Shown: in pieces, positions 33,433 to 44,975 of the stretch
Layout of the letters: every line of letters starts with the position of its first letter
Position numbering within the stretch: position 1 is the stretch's first letter
DNA from: Brassica napus
Taxonomy: Eukaryota; Streptophyta; Magnoliopsida; Brassicales; Brassicaceae
Direction of reading: 5' to 3'
Assembly (NCBI RefSeq): GCF_020379485.1
Contig: NC_063442.1
Location: 10,317,509 to 10,381,508 of the forward strand
DNA: 64,000 nucleotides
Program-made: the position numbers and the translations under genes
The notes under the pieces: generated by a model
Database searches by the model: none
What the model saw: only the letters and a program-made list of their open reading frames with translations
What the model was told of the DNA's origin: nothing

Positions 33433-34625
33433 ATGGCTGCTTCATCATCAACCATCCTCTGCAATGCCTCCGAGTCAGACCCTTGTCGTGACGACTCCGC
33501 AGCGTTTCTACTGAAGCTAGTAGCCATTGCATCCATCCTCTTATCCGGTGCAGCAGGTGTATCTGTACCACTCATTGGCAGGAACCGCCGGTTCCTTCAA
33601 ACCGACGGCAGCCTCTTTGTAACCGCTAAAGCCTTTGCAGCAGGTGTGATCCTCGCCACTGGGTTTGTTCACATGTTAGCCGGAGGCACAGAGGCTTTGA
33701 AGAACCCGTGCTTGCCGGAGTTCCCTTGGTCTAAGTTTCCTTTCCCGGGGTTCTTTGCTATGGTTGCTGCTTTGATCACTCTGCTTGTGGATTTCATGGG
33801 GACTCAGTACTATGAGAGGAAGCAAGAGAGGGAAGCTGATGATGATCAGTTGCAGGGTATTGTTGTTCCCTTGGTTGGTGAAGGAGGATGTAACGATGAG
33901 AAAGTGTTTGGAGAAGAAGACAATGGTGGAATTCACATTGTTGGCATTCATGCTCATGCTGCTCACCATAGACATAGTCACCCTCATGGTCATGGTTCGT
34001 GTGATGGACACAGTAAAATCGACATTGGTCATGGACATGGACACGTGCATGGGGGTTTGGAGCTTGGAAGTGGTGCAAGGCATGTTGTTGTTTCTCAGGT
34101 ACAAACTCTTTCTTGATTCTTGTACAGCTTTAAAATGTCCAAAAATGAATCTTTATATGATTTGGTTAGGTTTTGGAGCTTGGGATCGTGTCACACTCCA
34201 TTATCATCGGCATATCACTTGGAGTATCTCAGTCTCCATGCACAATCCGGCCACTCATCGCAGCACTATCCTTCCACCAATTCTTTGAAGGGTTTGCGCT
34301 CGGTGGATGCATCTCCCAAGCGCAGTTCAGGAACAAGTCAGCGACCATAATGGCATGCTTTTTCGCCCTCACGACGCCTATAGGGATAGGGATTGGAACT
34401 GCAGTGGCGTCGTCTTTCAACTCTCACAGCGTTGGAGCGTTGGTCACGGAAGGTGTATTGGATTCGCTGTCGGCAGGGATACTTGTGTACATGGCTTTGG
34501 TGGATCTTATAGCTGCTGATTTCTTGAGTAAGAGGATGAGTTGTAACTTTAGGCTTCAGATTGTTTCTTATTTGATGTTGTTCCTTGGAGCTGGACTCAT
34601 GTCTTCTCTTGCTATTTGGGCTTAG
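33433..34625 (+). CDS. IRT3: ZIP-family Zn/Fe transporter (IRT3/ZIP4 clade)
   Basis: Exons 33433-34098 and 34170-34625 give 373 aa. ZIP proteins move Zn2+ or Fe2+ into the cytosol. Membrane segments include [35 protein letters not shown] and [15 protein letters not shown]; then a His-rich cytosolic loop ([16 protein letters not shown]...) of about 60 residues; TM4 with the metal-site SHSIIIG and TM5 with HQFFEG; and a C-terminus ending AIWA. Conserved ESDPCRDD precedes TM1. Homologues have ~35 more N-terminal residues (signal peptide); here that exon looks eroded. An upstream in-frame ATG at 33322 would add 37 residues, partly hydrophobic, coded by the TTCTGTT repeat, and it retains ESILQIVP as in the family. 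IRT3 is preferred by gene order; the His-rich loop resembles ZIP4 as much, so the symbol is tentative. Confidence 0.85.
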
Positions 34626-35152
34626 ATTGTGAGATTCTTTCTTTTGTTATAGCTGCTACAAACAATGTGTATAGTTCTAGAATAATCAAATCTCGGATGA
34701 GTTATTCTTTCTTCTGTTGCCTGGATGTTTTTGTTCTACAGTTTCCTTATAAAATAGAGGAATTGGAATTAAGTATGCGAAAAAAATATATTAAAAAAGT
34801 ATCTCCAATGTTCAAAGACAATGTTTTGAGATTATAAAAATAAAAAAAATAAATAAAAGGGAGATAAGGTTAGATTTTCATCAAAGGTGCACCACTCATA
34901 GTCCTCAAAGAAACTGTACTTCCAGTGTTCAAAGATAACGTTTAGATTCTCATCAAAAGTTCTTCAGAAATTGCATTACCATAAGTTTGAAACAGTTATC
35001 CATTGATCTAACCAAAAGATGGTCCAAACCAAGAACAATTACAACAGACAACAATATAGATTATACTAAAGTAACAACAAACTCAACCCAAAATGTAAAG
35101 ACATGAATGATTATGAAACCATCAAAAGCAGCATGTTAATGGAGCTTTTGTC
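34626..35152. other. Convergent 3' region between ZIP and ferredoxin genes
   Basis: Holds the 3' UTRs of two convergent genes. A near-repeat (CTTCCAGTGTTCAAAGA / CTCCAATGTTCAAAGA at ~34802 and ~34920) is visible; nothing else. Confidence 0.5.
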
Positions 35153-35599
35153 TTAAACAATGTCATCTTCTCTGTGGGTCTCAATGGTAACATCAGAAGT
35201 AGGATAAGCCGCACAGGTGAGAACAAACCCTGCAGCAATCTGGTCATCATCGAGGAAACTCTGGTCAGACTGGTCAACAAAACCAGACACAACTTTACCT
35301 GCACAGCTCGAGCAAGAACCGGCACGGCAAGAGTAAGGCAAGTCGATCCCGGCTTCCTCAGCAGCGTCGAGGACGTAAACGTCGTCGTCGCACTCAACCT
35401 CTTGCTCTCCTTCGGGAGTGATGAACTTGACCTTGTATGTAGCCATGGCTGTGACGCGTCCACCACGTGCGGTTCCTGACTTGAGGCCGAAGAGGGTCTG
35501 AGTGTTGGCTAAGGGGAGGGAACGGAGGCTGATGGGAGATGTTTGACGGCGGAGGAAGGATGTTCCGACGATGACGCTTGAGATAGCTGTGGAGGCCAT
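35153..35599 (-). CDS. FD2: Chloroplast [2Fe-2S] ferredoxin, leaf type
   Basis: Intronless 148-aa ORF. Residues 1-52 are a Ser/Arg-rich chloroplast transit peptide (MASTAIS...GGRVTAM), cleaved before ATYKVKF. The mature ~96 residues carry the plant ferredoxin cluster loop [15 protein letters not shown] and the distal Cys in [12 protein letters not shown]: four ligands for one [2Fe-2S] cluster. It accepts electrons from photosystem I and passes them to FNR, thioredoxin reductase, nitrite reductase and others. The mature part ([40 protein letters not shown]-terminal DIV) matches Arabidopsis FD2/PETF better than FD1 as I recall them. Slightly unusual: GFVDQSDQ and DDDQIAAG. It has a G-box upstream. 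Confidence 0.95.
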   Translation of the reverse strand: MASTAISSVIVGTSFLRRQTSPISLRSLPLANTQTLFGLKSGTARGGRVTAMATYKVKFITPEGEQEVECDDDVYVLDAAEEAGIDLPYSCRAGSCSSCAGKVVSGFVDQSDQSFLDDDQIAAGFVLTCAAYPTSDVTIETHREDDIV

Positions 35600-36371
35600 T
35601 TCTTTTCTTTAGAGGATTTGAGAAGGTTTCTTGGGTTCTCTGTGGGTTATGGCTTGTGGAAATGGCATGGAGAGATTAAAAGGTGAGACTGTGGTGGAAT
35701 CCTATCTTCCACGTGGCGTTTATCTTGTGGGTTGGTGGCTTATCATCTTCATGTTCTGGTGAATTGTGATTTGTTTCCTTTTTGTGTGTGATTGTGTTTG
35801 ACACACTTTACACTATCTTGTTGATGTGAGCTGTACGTGGTGTTATTTGGGACAACTCACACTAGATTAGACGGACCAAACTGAAATTGTTGGTACAGGT
35901 CCGGTTATAAATTCTGAAGCGAACAGCAGATTTTAAGATATTCATTTATCCAAAAGTTTAAACCAAAAAAAAAAAAAAATTCAGTTCAATACACCAATTT
36001 GTTTTTTTTAACCGTAACAAACCAAAAATCTATTCGGTTCAGTCGGCATAAATTTTTTTTGGGGTGGGGGATTTTCCGCCTACCTCTTTACAGAGATGAA
36101 CGCTTTACCAAAAAAAACGGGGAGAAAAAGCTCTCCGTAGCAAAAAAAAGAAAAGAGGATTTCAATAAGAAAATAAATTGGATTCTCAAATCACTACACA
36201 ATTTGTCTTCCTCCCTCCACTCATTCCACATTTTCCCTTGTTTTGTAATAATCTAAACCCGTAAGAAGCTTCTTTCTAACAGACTTAACTGCCACCAACC
36301 AACATTCTTCTCTCCCGCGTTTGCTTTACGCTCTTGCTTCACTAACTCTCTCGCTCTCTCTCTCTCTCTTT
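35600..36371. other. Promoter of ferredoxin and 3' flank of TMN1
   Basis: Apart from the G-box/I-box region nothing coding is visible. Poly-A/T and CT-rich runs precede the TMN1 stop codon. Confidence 0.5.
35708..35750 (-). promoter_or_regulatory. Light-type promoter elements (G-box, I-box)
   Basis: CCACGTGG (core CACGTG, 35710-35715) lies ~110 bp upstream of the ferredoxin start codon. A GATAAG I-box (read on the minus strand) lies ~30 bp further. This pair is characteristic of light-responsive photosynthesis genes. Confidence 0.55.
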
Positions 36372-39300
36372 CTAATCGCACTTGATGTTTCTGTAGATCC
36401 TCCTTACAAACAGATTCGATCCTAAGAACCCAACAGCTCCTGCACATTCAATTACCAACGTATTTTCAGACCAAACCAAATGCCAGTTTTGAAAGTGAGA
36501 ACGAGAGAGTGAAAAGATAACTAACCGCAAAGGATTCCGAGGCCAAGACAGAACATCAAGGTGTATCCGAAGTAGAAACTGGTCTGGAAAAACCCAAACA
36601 TCTTTGTCTTTACGTAGTAGTAATAGATCGAGTATAAGTAGACATAAACCGCAGTCGAAGCAGCTGAGAAGAACGACGTCCATTGCCAGTGATAGTTTTC
36701 CGCATTTAGCAAGAAGTATGTTCCCACGATCGTCACACAGACCGTCACCACAACAAGAATCAAAAAGACAAGCAGCATGAATCCGTACACGTAGTATACC
36801 TGCCACGAAATGTACGGTGAGTTTTGCTCTTTCTAACTGAAGTTGTAAGCTGTGTAAGAGATCTTTTTACCTTGTAGTTCCAGAAGGATGTGAAGACAAA
36901 GTACATTTCGATGAAGATGCTGCCGAAGGGTAAGAGACCTCCCATAAGAGAGACTACTGATGGAGTCAAGTACCACTTCTTCTCAGGGATTGGACGTGGG
37001 ATTGTCTTCACACGGCATGGGTTGTTTGGGGCACCACTCCAGTTTCTACCAACGACTGTCCCAAGGAGGGCGAGAGGGAATGAAATGAAGCCCCAAATAA
37101 CGAACACAACCACCATCGTTCCAAAGGGAATAGCGGCAAGAGAACCGTAGAATATAGCGATTGTGTTTAGGATGAATCCAATCCCAAAGCACAAGAATGG
37201 GAAGAGCGAAGCCGTGAGGATTATGCACTTGATCCAATGTTTACCTGAGCAAAAGAAGTATCAAGAGAATTTGAGAATGAGTCGAAGGAAGGTGTGTTAT
37301 TGGAGAGCTTGCTTGCTGTTTTCAACAAAGATGGAAACAACATACCCCCACTTCTTGAGTACATTCCACCGCTCACATAACCAGAGATAAATGACGTCAG
37401 AGCGTAGCAAACTATGAAAGTTGTGACGATCGCTCCTCTCCTGAACAAGGTTAAACCAGAATGATTTTCAGACAAAAGCTAATCACTTACTCCGTGAGAA
37501 ATAACAACATGAGAAGTTGATTGAAAGTAGGAGTGTAATACATACCCAACATAAAGTGTCCCAATGATTGCCATTAGTATGACAAGAAGAACAAGCAAAG
37601 CCAACTGTGCACCCGTACCAACAACAGCTGAGAGAAGAACCAGACCACGTGGTGGTCGGAACACATCTCCGTGCACGAGTTTCCATCCAGATTCCTCATT
37701 TACATCCCGTTCCTGTTATCAATGCATACCAGCTGTCAGAAGTTGCTCCACACTCTTGCACTAACGATGAAGACAAAATTGACAACATCGTAGTAACACT
37801 AAGAGAACTTCTGCAGATATTATTCTAGATAATAGATTGAGGAAAATCACCAGGCTCTCAAGGTCGTCGTCTTCTCGAGCATATTTAGCATAATCATTTC
37901 TGAGAGTCCTCATTAATATCATTGAGACCAAACCAGTGAGGAAGATAACCATCATGAACGAGTTAAAGATGGAGAACCAATGGATCTGCATCATTAATGA
38001 ATCCATTAACAGAGTATTAAGTGTAATAGGTATCCAATTATGAAGCGAATGAAATAATGTCTGATACCAAAAGGATGAAAACAGTAAAACATAACATGCT
38101 ATGATTTACCTGGTGTTCGAAGAACGGATAGTCTAGATAAACATCAAAACGACGAGCAAATGTGATGTCGGTTGGGAACCAATTCACAGAATATGTCAAA
38201 TCAACCGTCCTCCCTGCTTCCAACGGCATTGGGTTGTCTTGTGTGAGATTCACATGAATAATCTATGCAAATAACAAAAAAAAATCAGATCACAGAAAAA
38301 TTCATATGAGATCATTAATACTGCTTAGTGGCAAAGAAACAACCCACCTGGTCTTTGTTGTATTTGACATTAATACTCTTATGAGTATAAAGAACATGCT
38401 TGCCGTTTTCACCATTTTTTCCAGGTGCCAACTCGCCCACAAAGCCTATAACAAGAATGAGACGGTTAAAAGTTTATGTCAAGAACTAAAATTGAAATTT
38501 TGATTGTTCAAAGTGAATATAAGAAAATATCATACCCCACAGAGGCAGATCATCTGAACTTGCATCCACGTACGCCATAAACATAATTTTTTACAAAAAA
38601 ACAAGACAAAAGATTAGCAAACTAAGGACGCTAAAAGTTTGACTTACACTGAGGTAAGAATAATGGATATATGGTGATATTGTAGCATTAGCTCATTGCA
38701 CACCAAGTTAAGTTCCTTTGATAAGCTAAGAAGACTTTCAATTTCAAATATAACAAACAGCGAATCTTCTACAATCGAGCGAATCAATTTTTTTCCTACG
38801 ACATTTATTAATCAGTAGAATGTACAAGTAAATGTGATACATACCCATAAATAATTCAAACCAGTAGCTATTTTCGATGGCATCTTTGAAATGCTTGACC
38901 TTAGCTTCATCAAGTTCCAAATGACAGATCACGCTTCTGTCAACATTTTCTGGGAGTAAAAACAGACGAAAGCAATATAACTGTTGTGCAATCAAGATAA
39001 CAAAAAAAAACTAGCATAAAAGCTAACGTACTCGTGAACTTTATGTCTATCTGGCTGTCGATGAGCTCATTTCCACCAAGAACCTCACCAAGACCGCCCC
39101 ATTTGTGAATGCTGTTTTCAGTTTTGCGGCAAAATGGGAGGCTATAGTAGTTATATGTTTCTTGTGGATTATTATATGGGCCGACTTTGTTCACCCACAG
39201 AGTAACCTGCTCATTAGCTTGATACTGGAAAAAAAAAAGCAGCAGACCAAATTTCATCACTTGCACATGGAAAGAACATAACGGATCAAAGAAGATTATT

Positions 39301-40012
39301 TAACAAGACATTATATTGTCTTGTTATTAGACAATAGACAACAAGATTCCCAATGTTAACTGCTTGATCTGCTTAATCAAAAATTCACATCAAACAGAAA
39401 AAAATATGGAAACTGCAGCTAAGAGTTGAACTAAATATTTATGGTAAGAGTAAAAAAAACCTCAAAGGGAAAGACGCAATGCAACCAACCACCTTTGCAT
39501 ATCCAGATCTCTAAATTTCAAACTATAACAAGATACCATAGCATCCAAAACTTAGATATGTGATCAGGAAATCACAGCTTAGATTAATATAGGAACATTT
39601 GACGCTTCGTTCTCTCTCTATTAGATCTAATTAACATCAAAAAAAAAGAAGCTAAACCTAACAAGGAACTGAAGAGCACACTCCACTCTCTGGTAATAAA
39701 CAATCACACCAGAGAACAATGATCAATCACCAAAACAAAACCATTTCATATCAACCTAATCCATAATGCTACTGCTAAAACAACACAGTGTACAACCAGC
39801 TGGATCGAGCCTCCACAACAGATCCAAGCCAAAAAACAAACATGCAGCAGCAGCGAGATCGAGCTCGAATCGAGCTACAAGCTTAGAAAGAAAGACGGCA
39901 GAGATTCAAATCTAACCTTGTGATCTGACTCGGAGGCCGAAGCTGGAGAGAGAAGAAGGAAGACGCATGCGACGACAGATAACAGGGAAGGGACGGCGGA
40001 GAAGGACGCCAT
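36372..40012 (-). CDS. TMN1: Transmembrane 9 superfamily member 1 (EMP70)
   Basis: Twelve exons (plus coordinates, 5' to 3'): 39917-40012, 39032-39224, 38845-38949, 38536-38553, 38348-38445, 38110-38262, 37851-37985, 37546-37712, 37346-37440, 36871-37244, 36526-36799, 36372-36439. All introns are GT-AG and the total is 591 aa, close to Arabidopsis TMN1. Signal peptide (residues ~1-25), a ~190-residue luminal domain ([51 protein letters not shown]), then nine membrane segments ([43 protein letters not shown]). The tail ends IKCD, a KXD/E motif reported to bind COPI and hold TM9SF proteins in the Golgi. The function is in endomembrane or Golgi homeostasis. One exon is only 18 nt, and FMDDLPLW differs slightly from the usual FMGDLPLW. 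A broken partial copy lies at 56.4-59.3 kb. Confidence 0.95.
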
Positions 40013-40232
40013 ATCGGAACCCGGCGGAGGCTCAGATCTGAGGGCGCGGTGATGGAGAGAGTGAGAGAGAGAGAGATGTGTTACCAATTTTATTTTCGTT
40101 TTCGTTAAATTTAATCTTCGATTCGAAAAATTGGGATAGACAAAATTGCGTCGAGAGTATTTACAATAAAAGCCCAACTAGTTTGATGTTTACTAAAATA
40201 TCGCAAACCTAAATATTTTTTAAATTAAGCTA
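40013..40232 (-). promoter_or_regulatory. TMN1 5' UTR and proximal promoter
   Basis: A (CT)n/(GA)n run at 40052-40075 lies just upstream of the start codon. Homology to 59152-59370 shows this region was part of the duplicated block; it is cut at 40232 by the pogo-like insertion, which therefore displaced the more distal promoter. Confidence 0.45.
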
Positions 40233-40426
40233 ATGTAAAATATGACACAAATTGATAAAATAATAAAATAATAATATTTTTAAAATTTCCATGTAAATAT
40301 ATGGTTCCAGAAATATCATAAATAAATACTATATATGAGTCTATTGTTGAATATATTTAAGATAGTCTACTAAAATATGAGTCTATTGTTGTCTGTTTCT
40401 TTTTAAAATTAAAATCCTTTTGGAGC

Positions 40427-41925
40427 TCATCTGAATTTTTTTATTACATCAAGAACTCTTAGAGTTGTCTTTTCGAACTGCATCCAAAATTTTTTAAGAG
40501 TTTTGGAAGCGATAATTGCTTCTTTATGTGTAACTATTTCCAAAAGTATCGCAACATCATTTTCTGGTTCATCATCAACATTAAGAACACTGGCCACAAT
40601 TTCTTCTAAACATTGAACTTCTAAGCATGTATCATTTTCACCGGGATAATCGAGTTGGCTATTAACATCCATTCTATTGCGATAGCCAAGATTATTAATC
40701 ACAACCTCAAGTTCAGGAATGTCGTCTCCACTAGTGGACTCCTCTTCTAAAATTGTTGATGTGCCATCTTCTGAACGGATTTTGCAGTGTCGAAAGCAAT
40801 TCGCTATTGTCTCTTGATGAACATTGACTGTCCAAGCTGCCACAGAAAAATTGATAGCATTCAAAACACTAATCTTAACTGGATCTGATTGTCCCAACTC
40901 ACAGCCTTCTAAAATTTCACGGTAAAGTCTTATGCTGTAATGCATCTTAAAAGCTCTTATTATTCTAGCATCGCAAGGTTGAATTTTTGATGTCATATTG
41001 GGTGGCAAGAAGAACAACTCAACATTCTGCAGTCCTTTAATATTTTTTGGATGTGCTGGACAGTTATCAACCACAAACAAAACTCTTCTACCATACATTT
41101 TTTTTATCAAACCAGCGGATGTACTCTTCAAAAATAACACTTGTCATCCAAGCACTTTAGTTGGCACGATAGTGACAATTCATGTTGTTCATGTTGATAT
41201 TCTTGAAACAACGTGGTTTTGCATATTTTCCAATAATCATAGATGATTTTTTTCAAAACCATCCGCATTACAGCAAATAATAATTGTTAGTCTTTCTTTG
41301 CCTTGCTTTTTTCCTTCAAGTTGTTTTTATAGCAAGAGAATAATCAGCTTGTAACCTGTAAAACAAACCAGTTTCGTCCATATTAAAAACATCCCATTTA
41401 GAGAATTTATCTATTTTTTTCCCTAATAGCCTCCAATTTCTTCTCCATGTCTTCTATATTAACTCAACCACTTTCTCCAAAACGAAGAAACGATTTGATA
41501 CCATGCCGTACTTAAACTTTTCAAGCTAACCCAAAGAAAGATGATGCTCAGATTCTGGTTGAGTGCATACAAGTTTCATTGTCTCTCTTGCGTTTTCTAA
41601 AATTAGCTCGCCGGTCATATTCACAAGATCTTGATATTGAAGAAACCACTCAAAAACATTTTTTTTCCATATCCGGATATTTTGCTTGTTTGTGCCGCTT
41701 GATATCTCTTCCCCCTTCCAAGCTGGCTGAAAGATACTCAGATGATCGCTTGAGTGTGTTTGAAATTATACCTTCAATAATTTTTAGATGAACTTCTCTT
41801 CAAGCCACAATTGCAGATCGATCTTTTTGAGTACATGAAGTATGATCTCTCTTATACTCGCATAATTCTTTGCGAATTTTATCTGTCATTGTTGATTTTG
41901 GAATATTTTTAAGATGAGAAGACAT
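40427..41925 (-). pseudogene. Pogo/Tigger-type DDE transposase, decayed
   Basis: The minus strand from 41925 encodes an N-terminal CENP-B-type helix-turn-helix region (KIRKELCEYKRDH, CTQKD) and then EGxISNTLKRSSEYL and YPDMEK-like parts in shifting frames. At 41140-40427 is a clean 237-codon stretch of the DDE_1 catalytic domain: LFVVDNCPAHP (second catalytic Asp), NVELFFLPPNMTSKIQPCDARII (third Asp region), RAFKMHY. The middle, with the first catalytic Asp, is broken by multiple frameshifts. The element's own transposase is non-functional. Confidence 0.82.
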
Positions 41926-42730
41926 TGTTGAAATCTTAGCAAAGAAGAATAAAAGTGGATTTTGTTTGATGTTTGTCAATTTACGTGACATGTAGAATGA
42001 TGTATATAATAATTCTCTTAAAAACAAAAAGGAAATTTAAATGAGAAAATATGAACATTATGTAAAACATGAAAATATGTAAATGTAAGAAAATGACAAT
42101 TTTAAATAAAAGGAAAACATAGAAGAATATACATTTACAAAAAAAACTTGGGGTTTTTGCAAATATGATTCAAAACTTGAAGTCAAACACAAAACTAATC
42201 CATGTTTTTTTTGGAATTTTGACTTGCTATTTTCATCCTCAAAATTCAGATTATTCACAAAATGCCATCATTTTTTTATATATTTTTTTAAATGCATATT
42301 TTACTCCATCACTCTCATCTTTCTCAAGTATTCACAACATTGACATTGCCATCAATATACACCAACCACCATGAACAACCAATTTGAAGCTCTTAATGCA
42401 CCTAAAAATCGATTTACACTCTTTCTTTCTCAATTCTTATGAACTAAAAACAACATCTCTTTACTTTTTCTCCATATTTATCCAAAAAAACCCAAGATTT
42501 TGATTCTAAAAATTTTATGGTTCATAGAGCCATTGAAGCTTACGATTCTGGTGGGTCACTTTTGTTTGAGATTATGGGTGCTTGGAGAATACTTTTGTGT
42601 ACTAAACAAGTTATCTCACTGGTTGAAACTATGAAATTATTTTTTTTCTAGATATGTTCGTCCATACGACTTACATGGAAGTCTTCTAGTCAATGCATAT
42701 GCTAGTTTTATGACTTTTAAATGTGTTTTT

Positions 42731-43380
42731 CTAGACGACTTACATGGAAGTCGTCCATCTTTGTTTGTTAAAAAAAAAAATCAAGAGGACTTCCATATAA
42801 GTCGTCTAGGGAAAACGGGTTAGTTTTGCATTTGACTGGATTGTGTCAGAAATTTGACTTTTCTCGGACGGCTTACATGTAAGTCGTCCAGTAGAAAATT
42901 AAAAAAATATATATTTTGTTATACCTAGACGACTTCCATGTAAGTCGTCTCAGGTTACTTTTGCAATTGAAAAATAAAATAAAAAAATATTTTTGTCTAA
43001 ACGACTTACACGGAAGTCGTTCATCAGACGACTTACACAAAAGTCGTCCATGATTTTATTCCGAGATTCTGGTCAAACCTTGATTATCTTGGACGACTTC
43101 CATGTAAGTCATCGGACGGACGACTTTTGTATAAGTCGTCTAGAAAAAAAATTGTTTTATTTTTCAATTGCAAAACTAACCTGAGACGACTTACATGGAA
43201 GTCATCTAGGTATAACAAAAAATATTGATTTTTTTAGTTTTCTACTGGACGACTTATGTGTAAGTCGTCTAAGAAAAGTCAAATTTCTGACACAATCCGG
43301 TCAAATGCAAAACTAACTCGTTTTCCCTCGAATTTTTTTTTAACAAACAAAGATGGACGACTTCCATGTAAGTCGTCTAG
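42731..43380. repeat. Large inverted repeat (~300-bp arms)
   Basis: The left arm (42731 to about 43020) is the reverse complement of the right arm (about 43090 to 43380), with small indels. Matching landmarks: TCTTTGTTTGTTAAAA / TTTTAACAAACAAAGA, the ...GCATTTGAC / GTCAAATGC... pair, and TTGCAATTGAAAAAT / ATTTTTCAATTGCAA. Its transcript would fold into a long hairpin. Confidence 0.88.
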
Positions 43381-44194
43381 GTTAAAAATCAATTGCAAAA
43401 CTAACCTAAATGGATGATTTCCTAGAAGTCTACCAGATGACCTCTGTGGAAGTCGTCAATGTTAATAAACTTTTATTTTCTCTAAAACTATAAAGACTTT
43501 TTAATTTTTTTTTGTTAATTCATGTATATTAGTCAATATTGAGGCTACTGAATAAAATTTATAACTTAATTGGTGATACTTATGAGGCTACCAACATTCA
43601 TGCTTAGTAAAGTTTCTAGCTGGAAGTCTTCTACGTTAGTTTTTTGTAAATTTGTTAAGTAACTTTAAGAAATGTTTATTTAATTTTCAAAAGTGTTAAG
43701 TAACTTTAAGAATATCAAGTAGCATGATTTAATGTATCTTCTCAGATCATAAGATATACTTTTTACTTATCTATATAATGAAAGTGTTCTAGTTTTGAAC
43801 TTATGTAATGTTTTATCTTTTATGAATTTGACTAAGTTTTCTTGAGAATTCTTCTTCCTTAATTGTAATAAATTTGATTATTTTTTGTGTTATTGTGTTT
43901 TACTATTGAAGTTGTATCAATAACTTCAATTATGTCAAGTAATTTTGGCCATATAATATTGTGGAAAATGAACATATTTACCAATCTTTTTCATTAATAT
44001 CTCTTCAAATTTACAAAAAAGTCACAACTAAAGGAGTACACATGCAAATCACAAAACATACCACAAACAAAACTATTATAGATGATTTGGAAGAAGACCC
44101 CGTCAGAAGACTTCCTGGAAGTCGTTTGGAAGACTTCCAGGAAGTCTTCTAGCGCATTATATTTTAAAAGACTTCCGAGAAGACTTCACATATG

Positions 44195-44975
44195 TCCTCC
44201 AAAGTCTGATCCAGATCTGAAAAACATGTATATCAAACCAAGATCTGAAAAACATGTATATCATATCAAAAAACATTCAAATGGCTTAAAAACAGAGAAA
44301 ATGAGTAGAAAAGTAGATAGATATACTTTTATAGAACACACAAAGTACATATCCAAGTGGAAGATGAGAACCATCTGATTAAAAACCTGCAACAAAAAGA
44401 TAGATTAGTGAGAAAGACATGAGACAAAAATGAAAATTTTATATAAAGTTTTATGTTTTCAAGTCAAAGAGATTATAGTGGGTTTGGAGAGTTTTAGTTT
44501 GGGAAACAAGGATGAACTTTATGCAATAGGAGGTTACCCAATGAAGAAAAATCAAACGTAAAAACTTACCAAAACACCCAGATCTATTATGAAAGGGAGA
44601 TATGAGAGAAGACTTCTTGGAAGTCATCTGGAAATCTTCTAGTCCATAAATCTTCCAGATCTGAAAAAACCTGCATATCTAAATCCATATCCGAAAAACC
44701 TGCATCTCCAAAAACGTTCAAATGGCTTAAAAACAGAGAAAATAAGTGAAAGATTAGATAGATCTACCTTTATAGAACACACAAAAATACATATCTAAAA
44801 TTACTAAATCTACATTTAAATGAGTGGAAGATGAGAACCATGTGATGAAAACCCTACAAAACAAGATAAACTAGTAAGATAGATATGACACAAAAACAAT
44901 AAATTGATATAAAGTTTGGTGTTTATAAGTTCAAAGAGATTAGAGAGAGGTTGAAGAGTTTTAGAATGGGGAACA
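44195..44975. repeat. Direct repeat, ~320 bp x 2
   Basis: Two diverged copies (about 44195-44515 and 44655-44980) share AAATGGCTTAAAAACAGAGA, TATAGAACACACAAA, GTGGAAGATGAGAACCAT and GTTTGGAGAGTTTTAG-like parts, about 460 bp apart. Confidence 0.8.

Noticed and set aside
33264..33575. Minus-strand ORF over the ZIP 5' region
   Set aside because: Antisense to the ZIP coding exon and the TTCTGTT repeat.
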